36,715 bases of DNA from Frankia canadensis (GCF_900197875.1 NZ_FZMO01000412.1:1-36715), one strand, 5' to 3'; counted from the stretch's first letter, positions 7,685-17,510 are shown. Numbers and translations: made by a program. The notes: generated by a model from the letters alone, not told the origin.

Positions 7685-8785
7685 ATGGCCGCCGACCTGC
7701 CCGAGGAGATCAAACAGCTCGATGCCACGCTCAGCGGCATCGAGTCCGTGCTCGATGTGGAGGCGCTGCGCCGTCGGGCGGACGAGCTCGAACAGCAGGC
7801 GGCCGACCCTGATCTGTGGTCCGACCAGGATCGCGCGCAGGTGGTCACGCGGCGGCTGTCGTCGACCCGAGGGGACATCGCCCGGGTGGAGGGGCTGCGC
7901 CGCCGCCTCGACGACATCGACGCCGCCGCGGCCCTCGGAGATGACGAGTTCCTCGCCGAGGCCGCCGCCGACCTGCCGGCGCTCACCTCCGACATCGCCG
8001 CGCTCGAGGTGCGCACGCTGCTGTCGGGCGAGTACGACGAGCGGGACGCGATCGTCCAGCTTTCCGCCGGCGCCGGCGGTGTCGACGCGGCCGACTGGAC
8101 GGCGATGCTGCTGCGGATGTACCTGCGCTGGGCCGAGCGCCACGGCTACGCCACGGAGGTCTTCGACACCTCCGAGGCCGAGGAGGCCGGCCTGAAGTCG
8201 GCGACCTTCCAGGTCAAGGCCCCCTACGCCTATGGAACGCTGCGCAGCGAGCACGGTGTGCACCGGCTCGTGCGCATCTCCCCGTTCGACAACCAGAACC
8301 GGCGGCAGACCTCCTTCGCCGGCGTCGAGGTGACGCCCGTGGTCGAGCTGTCCGACCACGTCGACATCGACGACAAGGACCTGCGGATCGACATCTTCCG
8401 GTCGTCCGGCCCGGGCGGCCAGGGGGTCAACACGACCGACTCCGCGGTCCGCATCACCCACCTGTCGACCGGCATCGTCGTCACCTGCCAGAACGAGCGC
8501 AGCCAGCTGCAGAACAAGGCGGCCGCGATGATCGTCCTGCAGGCGAAGCTGCTGGAGCGGCGGCGTGCGGAGGAGGCGGCGGAGAAGCAGCGCATTACTG
8601 GCGGGCCGCAGGACGTCTCCTTCGGCTCCCAGATCCGCAACTACGTGCTGCATCCCTACCAGCTCGTCAAGGACCTGCGGACCGAGACCGAGACGTCGAA
8701 CACCGGCGGTGTGCTTGACGGCGACCTCGACGAGTTCATCGACGCCGAGATCCGCTGGCGGCGGGCCGCCGAGAGTCAGGCGTGA
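7685..8785 (+). CDS. prfB: Peptide chain release factor 2
   Basis: 366 residues. RF2 recognises UGA and UAA stop codons and triggers peptidyl-tRNA hydrolysis on the ribosome. The anticodon-mimic tripeptide SPF is at 199-201 and the catalytic GGQ at 244-246 ([20 protein letters not shown] context); the N-terminal helical domain is complete. The ATG at 7685 follows ggtaaggtgaacagc. There is no in-frame UGA or frameshift near codon 25, so the programmed frameshift of enteric prfB is absent, as usual in actinobacteria. In most relatives ftsE follows closely; here four genes intervene. Confidence 0.97.
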   Translation: MAADLPEEIKQLDATLSGIESVLDVEALRRRADELEQQAADPDLWSDQDRAQVVTRRLSSTRGDIARVEGLRRRLDDIDAAAALGDDEFLAEAAADLPALTSDIAALEVRTLLSGEYDERDAIVQLSAGAGGVDAADWTAMLLRMYLRWAERHGYATEVFDTSEAEEAGLKSATFQVKAPYAYGTLRSEHGVHRLVRISPFDNQNRRQTSFAGVEVTPVVELSDHVDIDDKDLRIDIFRSSGPGGQGVNTTDSAVRITHLSTGIVVTCQNERSQLQNKAAAMIVLQAKLLERRRAEEAAEKQRITGGPQDVSFGSQIRNYVLHPYQLVKDLRTETETSNTGGVLDGDLDEFIDAEIRWRRAAESQA

Positions 8786-9352
8786 AAACGGCCGCCCCAC
8801 CGCTCGGTAATGGCATCCGCGGTGTTTCCCGGCGGCGAGGCGAGACCGGTCCGGGCGTGTTCCCGCAGCGCCCGCCGCTGGATTCGAATGGCTGATCGCT
8901 CCTGGCCGCGGGCCTGCCTATCCGGGTTACCCCCATTTATGAGCTGACCGGTGCCCAGGGGTATCCGCCGTCCCCGCCCGGGAAAGCCGGGATGCTCGGT
9001 CCGACCTCTCTTGACCCGGGCTGGCTCCGTCGGCCGGGAGGGTGCCCAGTCGCCATCCGCCCGACCTACCCGGCGGATCTGCCGAAGCCATTGGCACGCC
9101 CGGTATGCGCGTGTAGAGTCCCGGGTAGTTCGCGGACCGTTCGATGTTTTAGTTTCGATCTCTCCGGCCGGACCGCGCACTACTGCACCCGATGGGCAGC
9201 GCGTCCGTGTCACCTGGTCGTCCACGATTGTGCACCGTCGTCGCGGAGGGAGTACAGCCTGTGTCCCCCCAGGTCAATATACACAGGTATGAGGACGGAA
9301 ATATCCGACCTAATCCCGGTGTGGTGCGGGCCGCCGCGGGTACGGGATCGAT
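8786..9352. other. 567-bp intergenic region after prfB
   Basis: No coding similarity on either strand. The sequence is less GC-rich at 8880-8945 and 9120-9160 (gatgttttagtttcg) and 9270-9320, where the promoter of the downstream deacetylase is likely. No convincing hairpin with a T-run was seen. Confidence 0.4.
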
Positions 9353-10189
9353 GTGACCACGATGGCGACCGCGCTGCCCGGCTCCGCCTCCGGCGTGCTG
9401 GACGAGACGCTCACGATGCCCCTGCCCGTCCTCATGTATCACAGCGTGGGGGACTCCGTGAGCGCCGACTTCCGGCGCTGGGAGGTCCCGCCGGGGGTGT
9501 TCGCCGAGCAGCTCGGCGCGCTCGCCGCGAGCGGATATCACCTCACCGGGCTCACCGATGCCCTCGCTCACCCGCACCGCCGGCAGGTGGCCATCACCTT
9601 CGACGACGGTTTCGAGGACTTCGTCACCACCGCGCTGCCGGCACTGCAGAATGCCGGAGCGCACGCCACGCTTTATGTGCCGACCGCGTATCCCGGTCGC
9701 CGCGCCACCTGGCTGGACGGATACAGCGAGCGCAATCTTCCCCTGCTGGACTGGTCCGATCTCGCGGCGCTCGCCGACGAAGGTGTGGAACTCGGCTCCC
9801 ACGGCCACCGTCACCTGGAACTCGACGTCGTCCCGACGGCGCTCGCCCGCTATGACGTGACCGCCAGCCGCCGGGCCATCGAAGAGAAGACCGGTCGCAG
9901 CCCGGACAGTTTCTCCTATCCGTTCGGATACCACTGCGCGTCCGTGCGTACCGTCGTCGCGGCCGCCGGATTTGATTCCGCCTGTGAGCTCGGATATCGG
10001 CTGCACCAGCCGCTTCGCTCCCGTTTCGCCATCAGCCGGCTGGTGGTGGATCGTACCGCCGGCGCCGTCGACATCCTGCGTCTGGTCGCGAACGGCCATC
10101 GCGACGCCCTCGCCAACGCGCGCCGCGGTCTGCGTTCCGGCTGGCGGGCATATCGCGCGGCGCGCTGGCGGCTCGGCCACGGAACCTGA
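9353..10189 (+). CDS. Polysaccharide deacetylase (NodB/CE4 family)
   Basis: 278 residues from a GTG at 9353; an in-frame ATG lies at 9362. CE4 motifs are clear: PVLMYHSV, then TFDDGFEDF (motif 1; metal and base aspartates), SHGHRHLEL (motif 2, HxxxH zinc ligands), and SYPFGYHCASVRTVVAAAGF (motif 3). Such enzymes remove N-acetyl groups from peptidoglycan, chitin or exopolysaccharide in a metal-dependent way. No signal peptide is evident. The substrate cannot be told; in actinobacteria related proteins often act on surface polysaccharide intermediates. It lies alone, co-directional with cobA. Confidence 0.9.
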   Translation: MTTMATALPGSASGVLDETLTMPLPVLMYHSVGDSVSADFRRWEVPPGVFAEQLGALAASGYHLTGLTDALAHPHRRQVAITFDDGFEDFVTTALPALQNAGAHATLYVPTAYPGRRATWLDGYSERNLPLLDWSDLAALADEGVELGSHGHRHLELDVVPTALARYDVTASRRAIEEKTGRSPDSFSYPFGYHCASVRTVVAAAGFDSACELGYRLHQPLRSRFAISRLVVDRTAGAVDILRLVANGHRDALANARRGLRSGWRAYRAARWRLGHGT

Positions 10190-10379
10190 GCCGTTCCCGC
10201 GCCAACGGCAGGGGCGGGTGTACCCGGCGCATCCCCTCGCGACCGCACCGGCTCCGTGACCGCGGTGGCGCGTGACCGCGGCGTCCCGTGAGCGAGGTCA
10301 CCGTAGCGCGGTGATCTGACGCGGATGGCCTGCTCAGGCCGCACACTGGGGGAAGCCCCGCGGGCCGGGGAGGCGGCAG

Positions 10380-11165
10380 GTGGGGGAGGCGACCGGCGTG
10401 GACAGACCCTCCGGCGGTTGGGTGGCGCTCGTCGGCGGCGGGCCGGGACGGGCTGATCTCATCACCGTCCGCGGGCTGCGGCTGCTGCAGGTCGCCGATG
10501 TCGTGGTCGTCGACCGGCTCGCCCCTCGCGACCTGCTCGCCGAGGTCAGGCCCGGCACCGAGATCATCGACGCCGGCAAGGCCCCGCACGGCCACAACCT
10601 CACCCAGGACCAGATCAACGCGGTCCTCGTCGACCGCGGCCGGCGCGGCCTCGGCGTCGTGCGGCTCAAGGGCGGCGACCCCTTCGTCTTCGGCCGCGGC
10701 GGCGAGGAGGCGCTGGCCTGCGCCGCCGCCGGCCTGCCCTGCGAGATCGTGCCCGGGGTGACGAGCGCCGTCGCGGTGCCGGCGCTGGCCGGCATCCCCG
10801 TCACCCATCGGGGCATCACCCAGGACGTCACCATCGTCAGCGGCCATGTCGATCCGTCCCACCCGGGATCGACCGTCGACTGGGACGCCGTGGCCACCGG
10901 TCCCGGCACCGTTGTCGTCCTGATGGGTGTCGCCGCGCTCGCCGAGATCAGCCGCGAGCTGGTCAAGCGGGGGCGCCATCCCGACACCCCCGCCGCGGTG
11001 ATCCACGCCGGCGGCACCCCGGACGAGGTCGTCCTTACCGGCCCGCTGGTGGACATCGCCCGGCAGGCGGACGAAGCCGGCATCGGCTCACCCGCGGTCA
11101 TCGTCGTCGGCGATGTGGTCACCCTGCGGGAACGCCTGGCGGGGCCGCGTCCCGCCGCGGGCTAG
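10380..11165 (+). CDS. cobA: Uroporphyrinogen-III C-methyltransferase
   Basis: 261 residues, GTG start six bases after GGGGAGG (10367-10373). SUMT adds two methyl groups from S-adenosylmethionine to uroporphyrinogen III, giving precorrin-2 for cobalamin and siroheme. Diagnostic motifs: VALVGGGPGRADLITVRGLRLLQ, VVVDRLAP, VRLKGGDPFVFGRGGEE, EIVPGVTSAVAVPALAGIPVTHRG and VVLMGV. It is the single-domain form without the CysG dehydrogenase/ferrochelatase part. No other cobalamin genes are adjacent. The stop codon overlaps that of the convergent downstream gene in a shared CTAG. Confidence 0.93.
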   Translation: MGEATGVDRPSGGWVALVGGGPGRADLITVRGLRLLQVADVVVVDRLAPRDLLAEVRPGTEIIDAGKAPHGHNLTQDQINAVLVDRGRRGLGVVRLKGGDPFVFGRGGEEALACAAAGLPCEIVPGVTSAVAVPALAGIPVTHRGITQDVTIVSGHVDPSHPGSTVDWDAVATGPGTVVVLMGVAALAEISRELVKRGRHPDTPAAVIHAGGTPDEVVLTGPLVDIARQADEAGIGSPAVIVVGDVVTLRERLAGPRPAAG

Positions 11166-12340
11166 CGAAGGGCCACGATCCGGTCGTCGCCGGGTTTCGG
11201 CTCGCCGCGGCCGTCGGTGTTGTTCGTGAGGATCCACACCGAGCCGTTCGGCGCGCTGACGGCCGCGCGCAGCCGGCCCAGCGAGCCGTCACCGGCGAGG
11301 ACCGCGTGGGGCCGACCGCGTACCGTCCCGGCGGCCAGATCGAGCTCCCACAGCCGCTGGCCGCGCAGCGCCGCGACGTACAGCGTCGTCCCGCGGATCG
11401 CGATGCCGGTCGGTGACGCGTCCGCGGGCGCCCAGGTGACCAGGGGCTGGCGGTACCGGTTGTCGTCGGCGAAACCCTCGACGACCGGCCAGCCGTAGTT
11501 CCCGCCCGGGACGATCAGGTTGATCTCGTCGAACCGGTCCTGGCCGAACTCGGACGCCCACAGCCGGCCGTCGGCGTCCCAGGCCAGACCCTGCACGTTG
11601 CGGTGCCCCAGGCTGTAGATCAGCGACCCGGGGAACGGGTTGCCCGCAGGGACCCCACCGTCGGGGCGCATCCGCAGGATCTTGCCGTTCAGGCTGGCGC
11701 GGTCCTGGGCGCGGGTGCGCACGCCGGCGTCACCGACCCCGGCGTAGAGCAGGCCGTCCGGCCCGAACCGGATCCGCCCGCCGTTGTGGATCACGTTCTG
11801 GGTGAGGCCGGTGAGGATCGGCGTCGGCGGTTCGGCGTGGATGCCGGACAGCCGGAATCGGACGATCCGGTTGTCGGACGCCGTCGTGTAGTAGGCGTAG
11901 ACGTACCGGTCGGCGGCGAAGGTCGGGGAGACGGCCAGCCCCAGCAACCCCGACTCGCCGTGGTGCACCACGCCGGGCAGGGTGGTGAGGACGCTGGCCC
12001 GCGCACCGCCGGCCGGCAGCCGCAGGATCCGGCCGCTGTCCCGCTCGCTGATCAGCGCCTCGCCGGACGGCAGGAACGCCACATCCCAGGGGGCGGCGAG
12101 CCCGCCGACCACGGTGCGCGTCGGGCCGGCCGACGGCTCGGCCCCGCCGCCACCGGCACCACCTGGCGCCGCCAGCGGGCTGGCGGCCGCGCCAGGACCG
12201 GAGGCCCGCCCGCCACCTGACGAACCACCACAGGCGACCAGGCCCACGCCGGCCAGCAGCAACACGACCAGCGAGGTCAACACCCGGGCCGGCGTCCTGC
12301 GCGCGGCGCCGGCGCCACGGCCGTCAGGCGGCACCCGCAC
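11162..12340 (-). CDS. Glucose/sorbosone dehydrogenase-like lipoprotein
   Basis: About 392 residues from a GTG at 12340 (another GTG at 12334). A basic n-region, hydrophobic core and lipobox ([10 protein letters not shown]) predict a lipid-anchored extracytoplasmic protein, followed by a Gly/Ser/Ala linker. The beta-propeller domain shows the PF07995 pattern: [105 protein letters not shown] and GGNYGWP. Relatives bind PQQ and Ca2+ and oxidise sugars, but many actinobacterial members are uncharacterised. The reading frame stays open upstream of 12340, but that part looks like non-coding frame. Confidence 0.88.
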   Translation of the reverse strand: MRVPPDGRGAGAARRTPARVLTSLVVLLLAGVGLVACGGSSGGGRASGPGAAASPLAAPGGAGGGGAEPSAGPTRTVVGGLAAPWDVAFLPSGEALISERDSGRILRLPAGGARASVLTTLPGVVHHGESGLLGLAVSPTFAADRYVYAYYTTASDNRIVRFRLSGIHAEPPTPILTGLTQNVIHNGGRIRFGPDGLLYAGVGDAGVRTRAQDRASLNGKILRMRPDGGVPAGNPFPGSLIYSLGHRNVQGLAWDADGRLWASEFGQDRFDEINLIVPGGNYGWPVVEGFADDNRYRQPLVTWAPADASPTGIAIRGTTLYVAALRGQRLWELDLAAGTVRGRPHAVLAGDGSLGRLRAAVSAPNGSVWILTNNTDGRGEPKPGDDRIVALR

Positions 12341-12384
12341 CCCGATCCGGGGCGATGCCGCCGCCGTCGGGTGACCCGGATCCC

Positions 12385-12570
12385 TCAGGTGGCATGGCGC
12401 ACGGCCAGCGCCGTGAGCACCATGACCACCGCGAGGATGGCGAGAAGCAGCTGTGGGGAGAGCGTCACCGAGTTGCGCCGCAGATACTCGCGGGACGCGC
12501 GGCAGGTGGGGCACCGGCCCTCGATCACCAGCCCAGAGCAGCGCGCGCAGACCAGATCCTGCCTGCCCAT
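12385..12570 (-). CDS. Small zinc-ribbon membrane protein
   Basis: 61 residues from an ATG at 12570, preceded by a near-perfect ribosome-binding site (aaggaggcggc on the minus strand). An N-terminal zinc ribbon has two CxxC pairs (CARC, CPTC; residues 8-23) and a C-terminal membrane helix reads [17 protein letters not shown]. Small proteins of this form commonly occur in Frankia and other actinobacteria; their function is not known to me. It is divergent from ftsE and lies directly upstream of the lipoprotein gene on the same strand, so the two could be co-transcribed. Confidence 0.75.
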   Translation of the reverse strand: MGRQDLVCARCSGLVIEGRCPTCRASREYLRRNSVTLSPQLLLAILAVVMVLTALAVRHAT

Positions 12571-12876
12571 GCCGCCTCCTTCCGCCGCGGTGTCCGACCA
12601 CGATTGCGAGGGATCGTCGCACGTTCCTCCCAGGGAGGGCGTCGAACGTCCGGTCGCCGGGGTGTGACACAGACGATCGACTCGCTCCACGGTACGCCCG
12701 TGCGCGGGCCTTCGCCGCAACCCTGGACGTCCCCTACCCGACGGCAGATGCTCCACGCCCGTCACGGGCGGCGGATCGCGCAGGTGGGCGCGCCCGCGCG
12801 GGGGAAGCTCCGGCCGCGTCCTACCATCTCCGTCACGGAAAGTATTCTGACTGTTGCGTGGCGTGGGAGGGGTGTG
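12571..12876. promoter_or_regulatory. Divergent promoter region of ftsEX and zinc-ribbon gene
   Basis: 306 bp without a gene. TATTCT (12843-12848), in the unusually AT-rich run cggaaagtattctgactg, is a candidate -10 box for ftsE, about 30 bp before its start. No convincing -35 was seen. Confidence 0.35.
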
Positions 12877-13743
12877 ATGATCGTCCTGGACGCGGTCAGC
12901 AAGTGGTACCCGACCGGGGACCGGCCCGCCCTGGCCGACGTCAGCGCCGAGATCGGCACCGGCGAGTTCGTCTTCCTGGTCGGCCCGTCCGGCTCGGGGA
13001 AGTCGACGCTGCTGCGGCTGCTCCTGCGCGAGGAGCGGGCCTCCGCCGGCCAGGTGCTGGTCGCCGGGCGCGACGTCGCACGGATCCCGGACCGGCGGGT
13101 CCCGCGGCTGCGCCGGGCCGTGGGCTGCGTGTTCCAGGACTTCCGGCTGCTGCCGAACCGGACCGTGGCGGCCAACGTAGCGTTCGCCCTCGACGTCGTC
13201 GGCCGTCCCCGCCACGTCGTGCGCAGCGTCGTGCCCGAGGCGCTGGAGCTCGTCGGCCTGCGCGAGGCGGCCCAGCGATACCCCGACGAACTGTCCGGTG
13301 GGGAGCAGCAGCGCGTCGCCATCGCCCGGGCGTTCGTCGGCCGCCCCCGCGTGCTGCTCGCTGACGAACCCACTGGCAACCTCGACCCCGCCACCAGCCT
13401 GGAGATCATGAAGCTGCTCGACACGATCCACCGTGCCGGCACGACCGTCCTCATGGCCACCCACAACGCCTCGCTCGTCGACGCGATGCGCCGCCGGGTG
13501 CTCGAACTCGGCGACGGCGTCCTCATCCGCGACGAGGCGGACGGCCGCTACGACCAGACCGTCCCCCAGCCGATCGCCGTGCCCGCTCAGAGCGCGGGTG
13601 ACGGTGGCGTCGACAGTGGCGTCGACAGCGGCATCGGCATTGGCGGCATTGGCGGCATCGGCATTGGCATCGGCGGCATCGGCGGCGTTGGCGGCGGCGT
13701 GAGCAGTCCGTGGGCGCCGCCGGTGCGCGGGGCGGTCGGCTGA
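12877..13743 (+). CDS. ftsE: Cell-division ABC ATPase FtsE
   Basis: 288 residues; the ATG at 12877 (or GTG at 12874) follows gggaggggtg. FtsE with FtsX forms the divisome ABC complex that activates peptidoglycan hydrolases. Walker [10 protein letters not shown] (36-44), Q-loop [10 protein letters not shown] (85-94), signature LSGGEQQR (139-146), Walker [13 protein letters not shown] (159-170) and H-loop MATHN (193-197) are intact. The core ends near residue 230. A 55-residue tail follows, with VDSGVDSG and then a Gly/Ile-only run ([22 protein letters not shown]), which is unusual for FtsE. The stop overlaps the ftsX start by one base (TGATG), so the two are translationally coupled. Confidence 0.95.
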   Translation: MIVLDAVSKWYPTGDRPALADVSAEIGTGEFVFLVGPSGSGKSTLLRLLLREERASAGQVLVAGRDVARIPDRRVPRLRRAVGCVFQDFRLLPNRTVAANVAFALDVVGRPRHVVRSVVPEALELVGLREAAQRYPDELSGGEQQRVAIARAFVGRPRVLLADEPTGNLDPATSLEIMKLLDTIHRAGTTVLMATHNASLVDAMRRRVLELGDGVLIRDEADGRYDQTVPQPIAVPAQSAGDGGVDSGVDSGIGIGGIGGIGIGIGGIGGVGGGVSSPWAPPVRGAVG

Positions 13744-14615
13744 TGCGCCCGGCTCCGCTGGCGTCCCTGCTGTGGACGGGGCTGCGCCGCAACCTGGCGA
13801 TGACCGCCGCCGTGATCGTCACCGTCACCATCTGCCTGGCGATGCTCGGCGCCGGCCTGCTGCTGCGGGCCCAGGTGCACACCGTCGACGACTACCTGCT
13901 CGGCCAGCTGGAGGTCGTCGTCGACCTCACCGACGAGATCACCCCCGCGCAGCGGACCGCCCTCGAGACCGAGATGCACCGGGACCCGGCGATCGTCGGG
14001 GTGCGGTACGAGAGCGGGCGGCAGGTCTACGACCGGTTTCGCCGGGACTTCCACGACTCGCCGGACGTGGTCGCCGGGGTCAGGCCCGGTGACCTGCCCG
14101 CCGCGCTGCGCCTCACCCTCGCCGACCCGCGGGCGTCCGGCGACATCGTCGTCACCTACACCGGCCAGGACGGGGTGGAGGCGGTCCGTGACCAGCGCGC
14201 CCTGCTCGACCCGCTGTACCGGTTCCTCGACGCGTTCACGATCGGCGCGTTCGCGCTGGCGGCCGTGCAGGCGCTCGCGTCCTTCGCGCTGATCTACACG
14301 ATGATCAGGATCTCCGCGCACGGCCGGCGCCGGGAGACGGCGGTGATGAAGCTGGTCGGAGCGTCGAACGGCACGATCCGGGCGCCGTTCATGCTGGAGA
14401 GCGCGATCGCGGGCCTGGTCGGCGGCCTGCTCGCGGGTGGGCTGCTGGTCGCGGCGAAGGTGTTCCTGGTGGATGGCCAGTTCGCCCGGCAGTCGACGTT
14501 CCCGCTGTTCGGCTGGTCGGCGGTCTGGGAGTCCGGCGCCGTGGTGGTCGCCGTCGGCATCCTGGCCGCCGCCGCGATGGCCTCCCTCGCGCTGCACCGC
14601 CACCTGCGCGTCTGA
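13743..14615 (+). CDS. ftsX: Cell-division membrane protein FtsX
   Basis: 290 residues. Permease partner of FtsE, with the expected layout: a short cytoplasmic N-terminus, TM1 (MTAAVIVTVTICLAMLGAGLLL), an extracytoplasmic domain of ~125 residues, and three C-terminal membrane segments (FALAAVQALASFALIYTMI, SAIAGLVGGLLAGGLLVAA, AVVVAVGILAAAAMASLAL). The conserved cytoplasmic loop reads GRRRETAVMKLVGASNGTIRAPF. The ATG at 13743 overlaps the ftsE stop. The external domain is the part that binds a hydrolase regulator (RipC-type in mycobacteria); none is encoded here. A gap of 213 bp separates it from smpB. Confidence 0.95.
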   Translation: MRPAPLASLLWTGLRRNLAMTAAVIVTVTICLAMLGAGLLLRAQVHTVDDYLLGQLEVVVDLTDEITPAQRTALETEMHRDPAIVGVRYESGRQVYDRFRRDFHDSPDVVAGVRPGDLPAALRLTLADPRASGDIVVTYTGQDGVEAVRDQRALLDPLYRFLDAFTIGAFALAAVQALASFALIYTMIRISAHGRRRETAVMKLVGASNGTIRAPFMLESAIAGLVGGLLAGGLLVAAKVFLVDGQFARQSTFPLFGWSAVWESGAVVVAVGILAAAAMASLALHRHLRV

Positions 14616-14828
14616 GTCGCGTCCGAGGCGCGACCCCGGCTCGAGGATCGATGGCCTGCGGTGGGTGCACAGATCCGCCTGGTCGCATGATCGCTAGAAT
14701 GGGAACTGGTGTGCCAGGCCGTTCGCGCCGCAGGACGTATCGTCGCAACAGCAGTGGTTGTCCGGTGACCGCCGGGTGCGCGGTAGCGGCTGGGCGGGGG
14801 CCGGTGGAACGGGAAGAAGGGTCGGACG

Positions 14829-15308
14829 GTGCCGAGGGAGACGGGGCGCAGGGCGATCGCGCAGAACAAGCGCGCCCGGCATGACTACGACATCCTCGAC
14901 ACGTACGAGGCGGGGCTGGTGCTGCGCGGAACCGAGGTCAAGGCGCTGCGGGCCGGGCGCGCGTCGCTCGTCGACGGCTTCGCCCAGATCAGCGACGGCG
15001 AGATCTGGCTGCACAACGTCCACATCCCCGAGTACACCGAGGGCACCTGGACGAACCACGCCCCGCGTCGCAAGCGCAAGATGCTGCTGCACCGCGCCGA
15101 GATCGAGAAGCTCGTCGGCAAGACGCAGGAGGGCGGCCTCACCCTCGTCCCGCTGAGCCTGTACTGGAAGGACGGCCGGGCCAAGATCGAGATTGCGCTG
15201 GCGCGCGGCCGCAAGGCCTACGACAAGCGGCACGCGCTCGCCGAGCGGGACGCCTCCCGCGAGATCAGCCGCGAGATGGGCCGCCGTGTCAAGGGCCGCT
15301 ACCGCTGA
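14829..15308 (+). CDS. smpB: SsrA-binding protein SmpB
   Basis: 159 residues, GTG start. SmpB binds tmRNA and delivers it to stalled ribosomes for trans-translation. Family hallmarks: [92 protein letters not shown], and a basic C-terminal tail ([16 protein letters not shown]) that enters the mRNA channel. Its RNA partner ssrA lies 2.9 kb downstream, with three unrelated genes between. A possible -10 (tagaat) lies near 14695 in the ftsX-smpB gap. Confidence 0.97.
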   Translation: MPRETGRRAIAQNKRARHDYDILDTYEAGLVLRGTEVKALRAGRASLVDGFAQISDGEIWLHNVHIPEYTEGTWTNHAPRRKRKMLLHRAEIEKLVGKTQEGGLTLVPLSLYWKDGRAKIEIALARGRKAYDKRHALAERDASREISREMGRRVKGRYR

Positions 15309-15325
15309 CCAGCCCCGAGAAGCCG

Positions 15326-16672
15326 GTGGCCGGCGGCGCCGTCGACGATCCCGCGGCGCGCGATCGTCTCGCGCAGCTGGTGGCGCTGCGCACGCCCTCG
15401 GGTGCCGCGCTCCTCGCCGAGGCCGCCGCGGCCTACGGCACGTCCGGCGGGTCGTCGTCGACGGCGCGGGAGCTGGCGGTGGGGGCCCGACTGCGGGCCG
15501 AGGGCGTGCCCGCGGAGCTCGTCGCGGCGGCCTTCACCCAGGCGGAGCTGCGCCGGCGCGCGGCGGCGAAGTTCGTGCTCGCCGACCGGATGTTCTTCAC
15601 CCGCGCCGGCCTGGAACAGGCGTCCTCCCAAGCCGCCGCCGAGCATCGCGCGTCCCGCTTCGCCGGCCGGGCCCGGGTCGCCGACCTGTGCTCCGGGATC
15701 GGCGGCGACGCCTCGGCGCTGGGTCCGGGCCGCGAGATCCTGCTCGTCGACCGGGACCCGGTGCACCTGCGGATGGCCGAACTCAACGCCGGCGTCCACG
15801 GCGCGCGGACGGTGCGGGCGTGCCTGTCCGACGTGCGGGACGTCGATCTTGACGGCGTGGACGGCGTGTTCGTCGACCCGGCACGCCGCAGCGGCGACCG
15901 TCGTCTCGGGTCCGGTGCCTGCGAGCCGCCGCTGCCCTGGTGCTTCGCGCTGACCGACCGCGTCGGGGCGGTGGCGGTCAAGGCGGCGCCGGGGATCGAC
16001 CTCGGGCAGGTGCCGGCCGGCTGGGAGGTCGAGTTCGTGGCGGATGGCCGCGACCTCAAGGAAGCCGTCCTGTTCTCCCCGGAGCTGGCCACATCGCCGC
16101 GGCGGGCGACGGTCCTGCGCGCGCCGTCTCGCGGGGCGACGCCGACGGCCGTGCCGAGCACCGAGGCGGGGCGCCTCGGTGACGAGGGCGTCGAGCCGAG
16201 GGGCCGCGCTGGTGCGGTGAGCCTGGTGGGTTCGCCGGACTCCACCGCCACCGAGTCGCCGGTCCGGGTCGGCGAGCCCGGGCGGTACCTGTACGACCCG
16301 AACCCGGCCGTGACCCGGGCCGGCCTGGTGGGGGAGCTGGCCCGTCAGCTCGACGCCTGGCAGCTCGACCCGATGATCGCCTTCCTGACCTCGGACGAGG
16401 CCATGGCCACCCCGTTCGCCCGGTTGCTGCGCGTCGAGGCGCAGCAGCCGTTCGACGTGCGCCGCCTCGCCGCCGACCTGCGCGCCCGCGGCATCAGCGC
16501 GCTGGACATCCGCCGCCGCGGCCTCGCCGGCGACGTCGACGCGCTGCGCCGCCGCCTGCTGCCCCGCCGCCGCGACCTCGTCCCCGGCGGCCCTGCCGTC
16601 ACGGTGGTGATGACCCGCCTTCGGGAGGAACCCTGGGCTCTGATCTGTGTCCCCGAGTCCCCTCCTGGGTGA
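15326..16672 (+). CDS. Class I SAM-dependent methyltransferase with THUMP-like C-terminus
   Basis: 448 residues from a GTG 17 bp after the smpB stop, so probably co-transcribed. The N-terminal helical part is followed by a Rossmann methyltransferase core: VADLCSGIGGDASALG (SAM-binding motif I), ILLVDRDPVHLRMAELNA (motif II) and VFVDPARRSGDRRL, a DPAR motif in place of DPPY/NPPY. A C-terminal THUMP-like region is seen in RYLYDPNPAVTRAGLVGELARQL, FARLLRVEAQQPFDVRRL and ARGISALDIRRRGL. An arginine-rich, low-conservation stretch lies between the two halves. The family is usual in actinobacteria; the substrate (probably RNA) is inferred. Confidence 0.85.
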   Translation: MAGGAVDDPAARDRLAQLVALRTPSGAALLAEAAAAYGTSGGSSSTARELAVGARLRAEGVPAELVAAAFTQAELRRRAAAKFVLADRMFFTRAGLEQASSQAAAEHRASRFAGRARVADLCSGIGGDASALGPGREILLVDRDPVHLRMAELNAGVHGARTVRACLSDVRDVDLDGVDGVFVDPARRSGDRRLGSGACEPPLPWCFALTDRVGAVAVKAAPGIDLGQVPAGWEVEFVADGRDLKEAVLFSPELATSPRRATVLRAPSRGATPTAVPSTEAGRLGDEGVEPRGRAGAVSLVGSPDSTATESPVRVGEPGRYLYDPNPAVTRAGLVGELARQLDAWQLDPMIAFLTSDEAMATPFARLLRVEAQQPFDVRRLAADLRARGISALDIRRRGLAGDVDALRRRLLPRRRDLVPGGPAVTVVMTRLREEPWALICVPESPPG

Positions 16673-16701
16673 GCGTCCCGCCGGCCACGGATGGATGGCG
16701 A

Positions 16702-17427
16702 TCACCGTCCGTCCAGGCGCCGCTCCTGCTGGGGTGGCGCCTGCGTGCCGCCGGCACACAGGCCGGTGACGGCGCCGATCAGGCAGCCGGCGGCGAGGGC
16801 GGTCGCGGCCGCCAGGGGTACCAGCCGGTTGACGTGCAGCAGGCAGGTCGCGCCGACCAGCGCGCCGCTGAACATCGCGACCGGGGCGGCGAACCGCCGC
16901 GGGTCGCCGTAGCCCGGTCCGCCGGCCAGGCGGGAGTCCACGACGAGGCCGGTGAGGGTCGTGGTCAGCACGTTCGTCGGCACCTCGGGGACGGCCACCC
17001 GGCGCCCCGTCGCGTGTTGCAGGCCCATCGCGACCGCCAGCGGCGCGACGACCGCGTACGGCCGGTCGTCACCGCCGCCGGTGACGGCGGCCGCGGCGAG
17101 GGCGCCCGCGATCAGCGTGACCTGCGCGGCCAGCGCCACCACCAGCCAGCGTCGCCCGGCGAGCGCGGCGGCGGTGCCGATGCGCCCGGCCAGCCCGGTG
17201 CCGGCGAGGAAGCACACCAGCGCCAACGCGGACAGGTCCGCTGACAGCCCCGGCGCGCCGCCCAGCGCGAACGCCAGGAACACGACATTGCCCGTCATGT
17301 TCGCGACGAACACATGGCCGAGGGACAGGAAGCTCGTCGCGTCGACCAACCCGGTCAGCACCGCCATGGCCAGCAGCAGCGCCACCCGCCACCCGCCGCC
17401 CCACGCGGCCGGGCCCGAACCTGTCAC
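16702..17427 (-). CDS. DUF1275 (YoaK-like) membrane protein
   Basis: 241 residues with about six membrane segments. The family signature is clear: LTGLVDATSFLSLGHVFVANMTGNVVFLAFAL at the N-terminus, AMGLQHATGRRVAVPEVPTNVLTTTLTGLVVDS in the middle, and a glycine-rich C-terminal helix pair. DUF1275 proteins are widespread in actinobacteria; a transport role is suspected but not established. The GTG at 17427 is used. It converges on the methyltransferase gene (29-bp gap) and follows the VOC-fold gene on the same strand (83-bp gap), with which it may be co-transcribed. Confidence 0.88.
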   Translation of the reverse strand: MTGSGPAAWGGGWRVALLLAMAVLTGLVDATSFLSLGHVFVANMTGNVVFLAFALGGAPGLSADLSALALVCFLAGTGLAGRIGTAAALAGRRWLVVALAAQVTLIAGALAAAAVTGGGDDRPYAVVAPLAVAMGLQHATGRRVAVPEVPTNVLTTTLTGLVVDSRLAGGPGYGDPRRFAAPVAMFSGALVGATCLLHVNRLVPLAAATALAAGCLIGAVTGLCAGGTQAPPQQERRLDGR

Positions 17428-17510
17428 GGGCGCAGTCTCGCCGACATCGCGGCTGCACCGCCGGATGGCGCGTGGCCCTCGTCTTCCGGGCCGTCGGTGA
17501 CCGGGTGGAG

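Noticed and set aside
7685-7800. Programmed +1 frameshift in prfB
   Set aside because: The frame is open from the ATG through codon 40 with no internal TGA.
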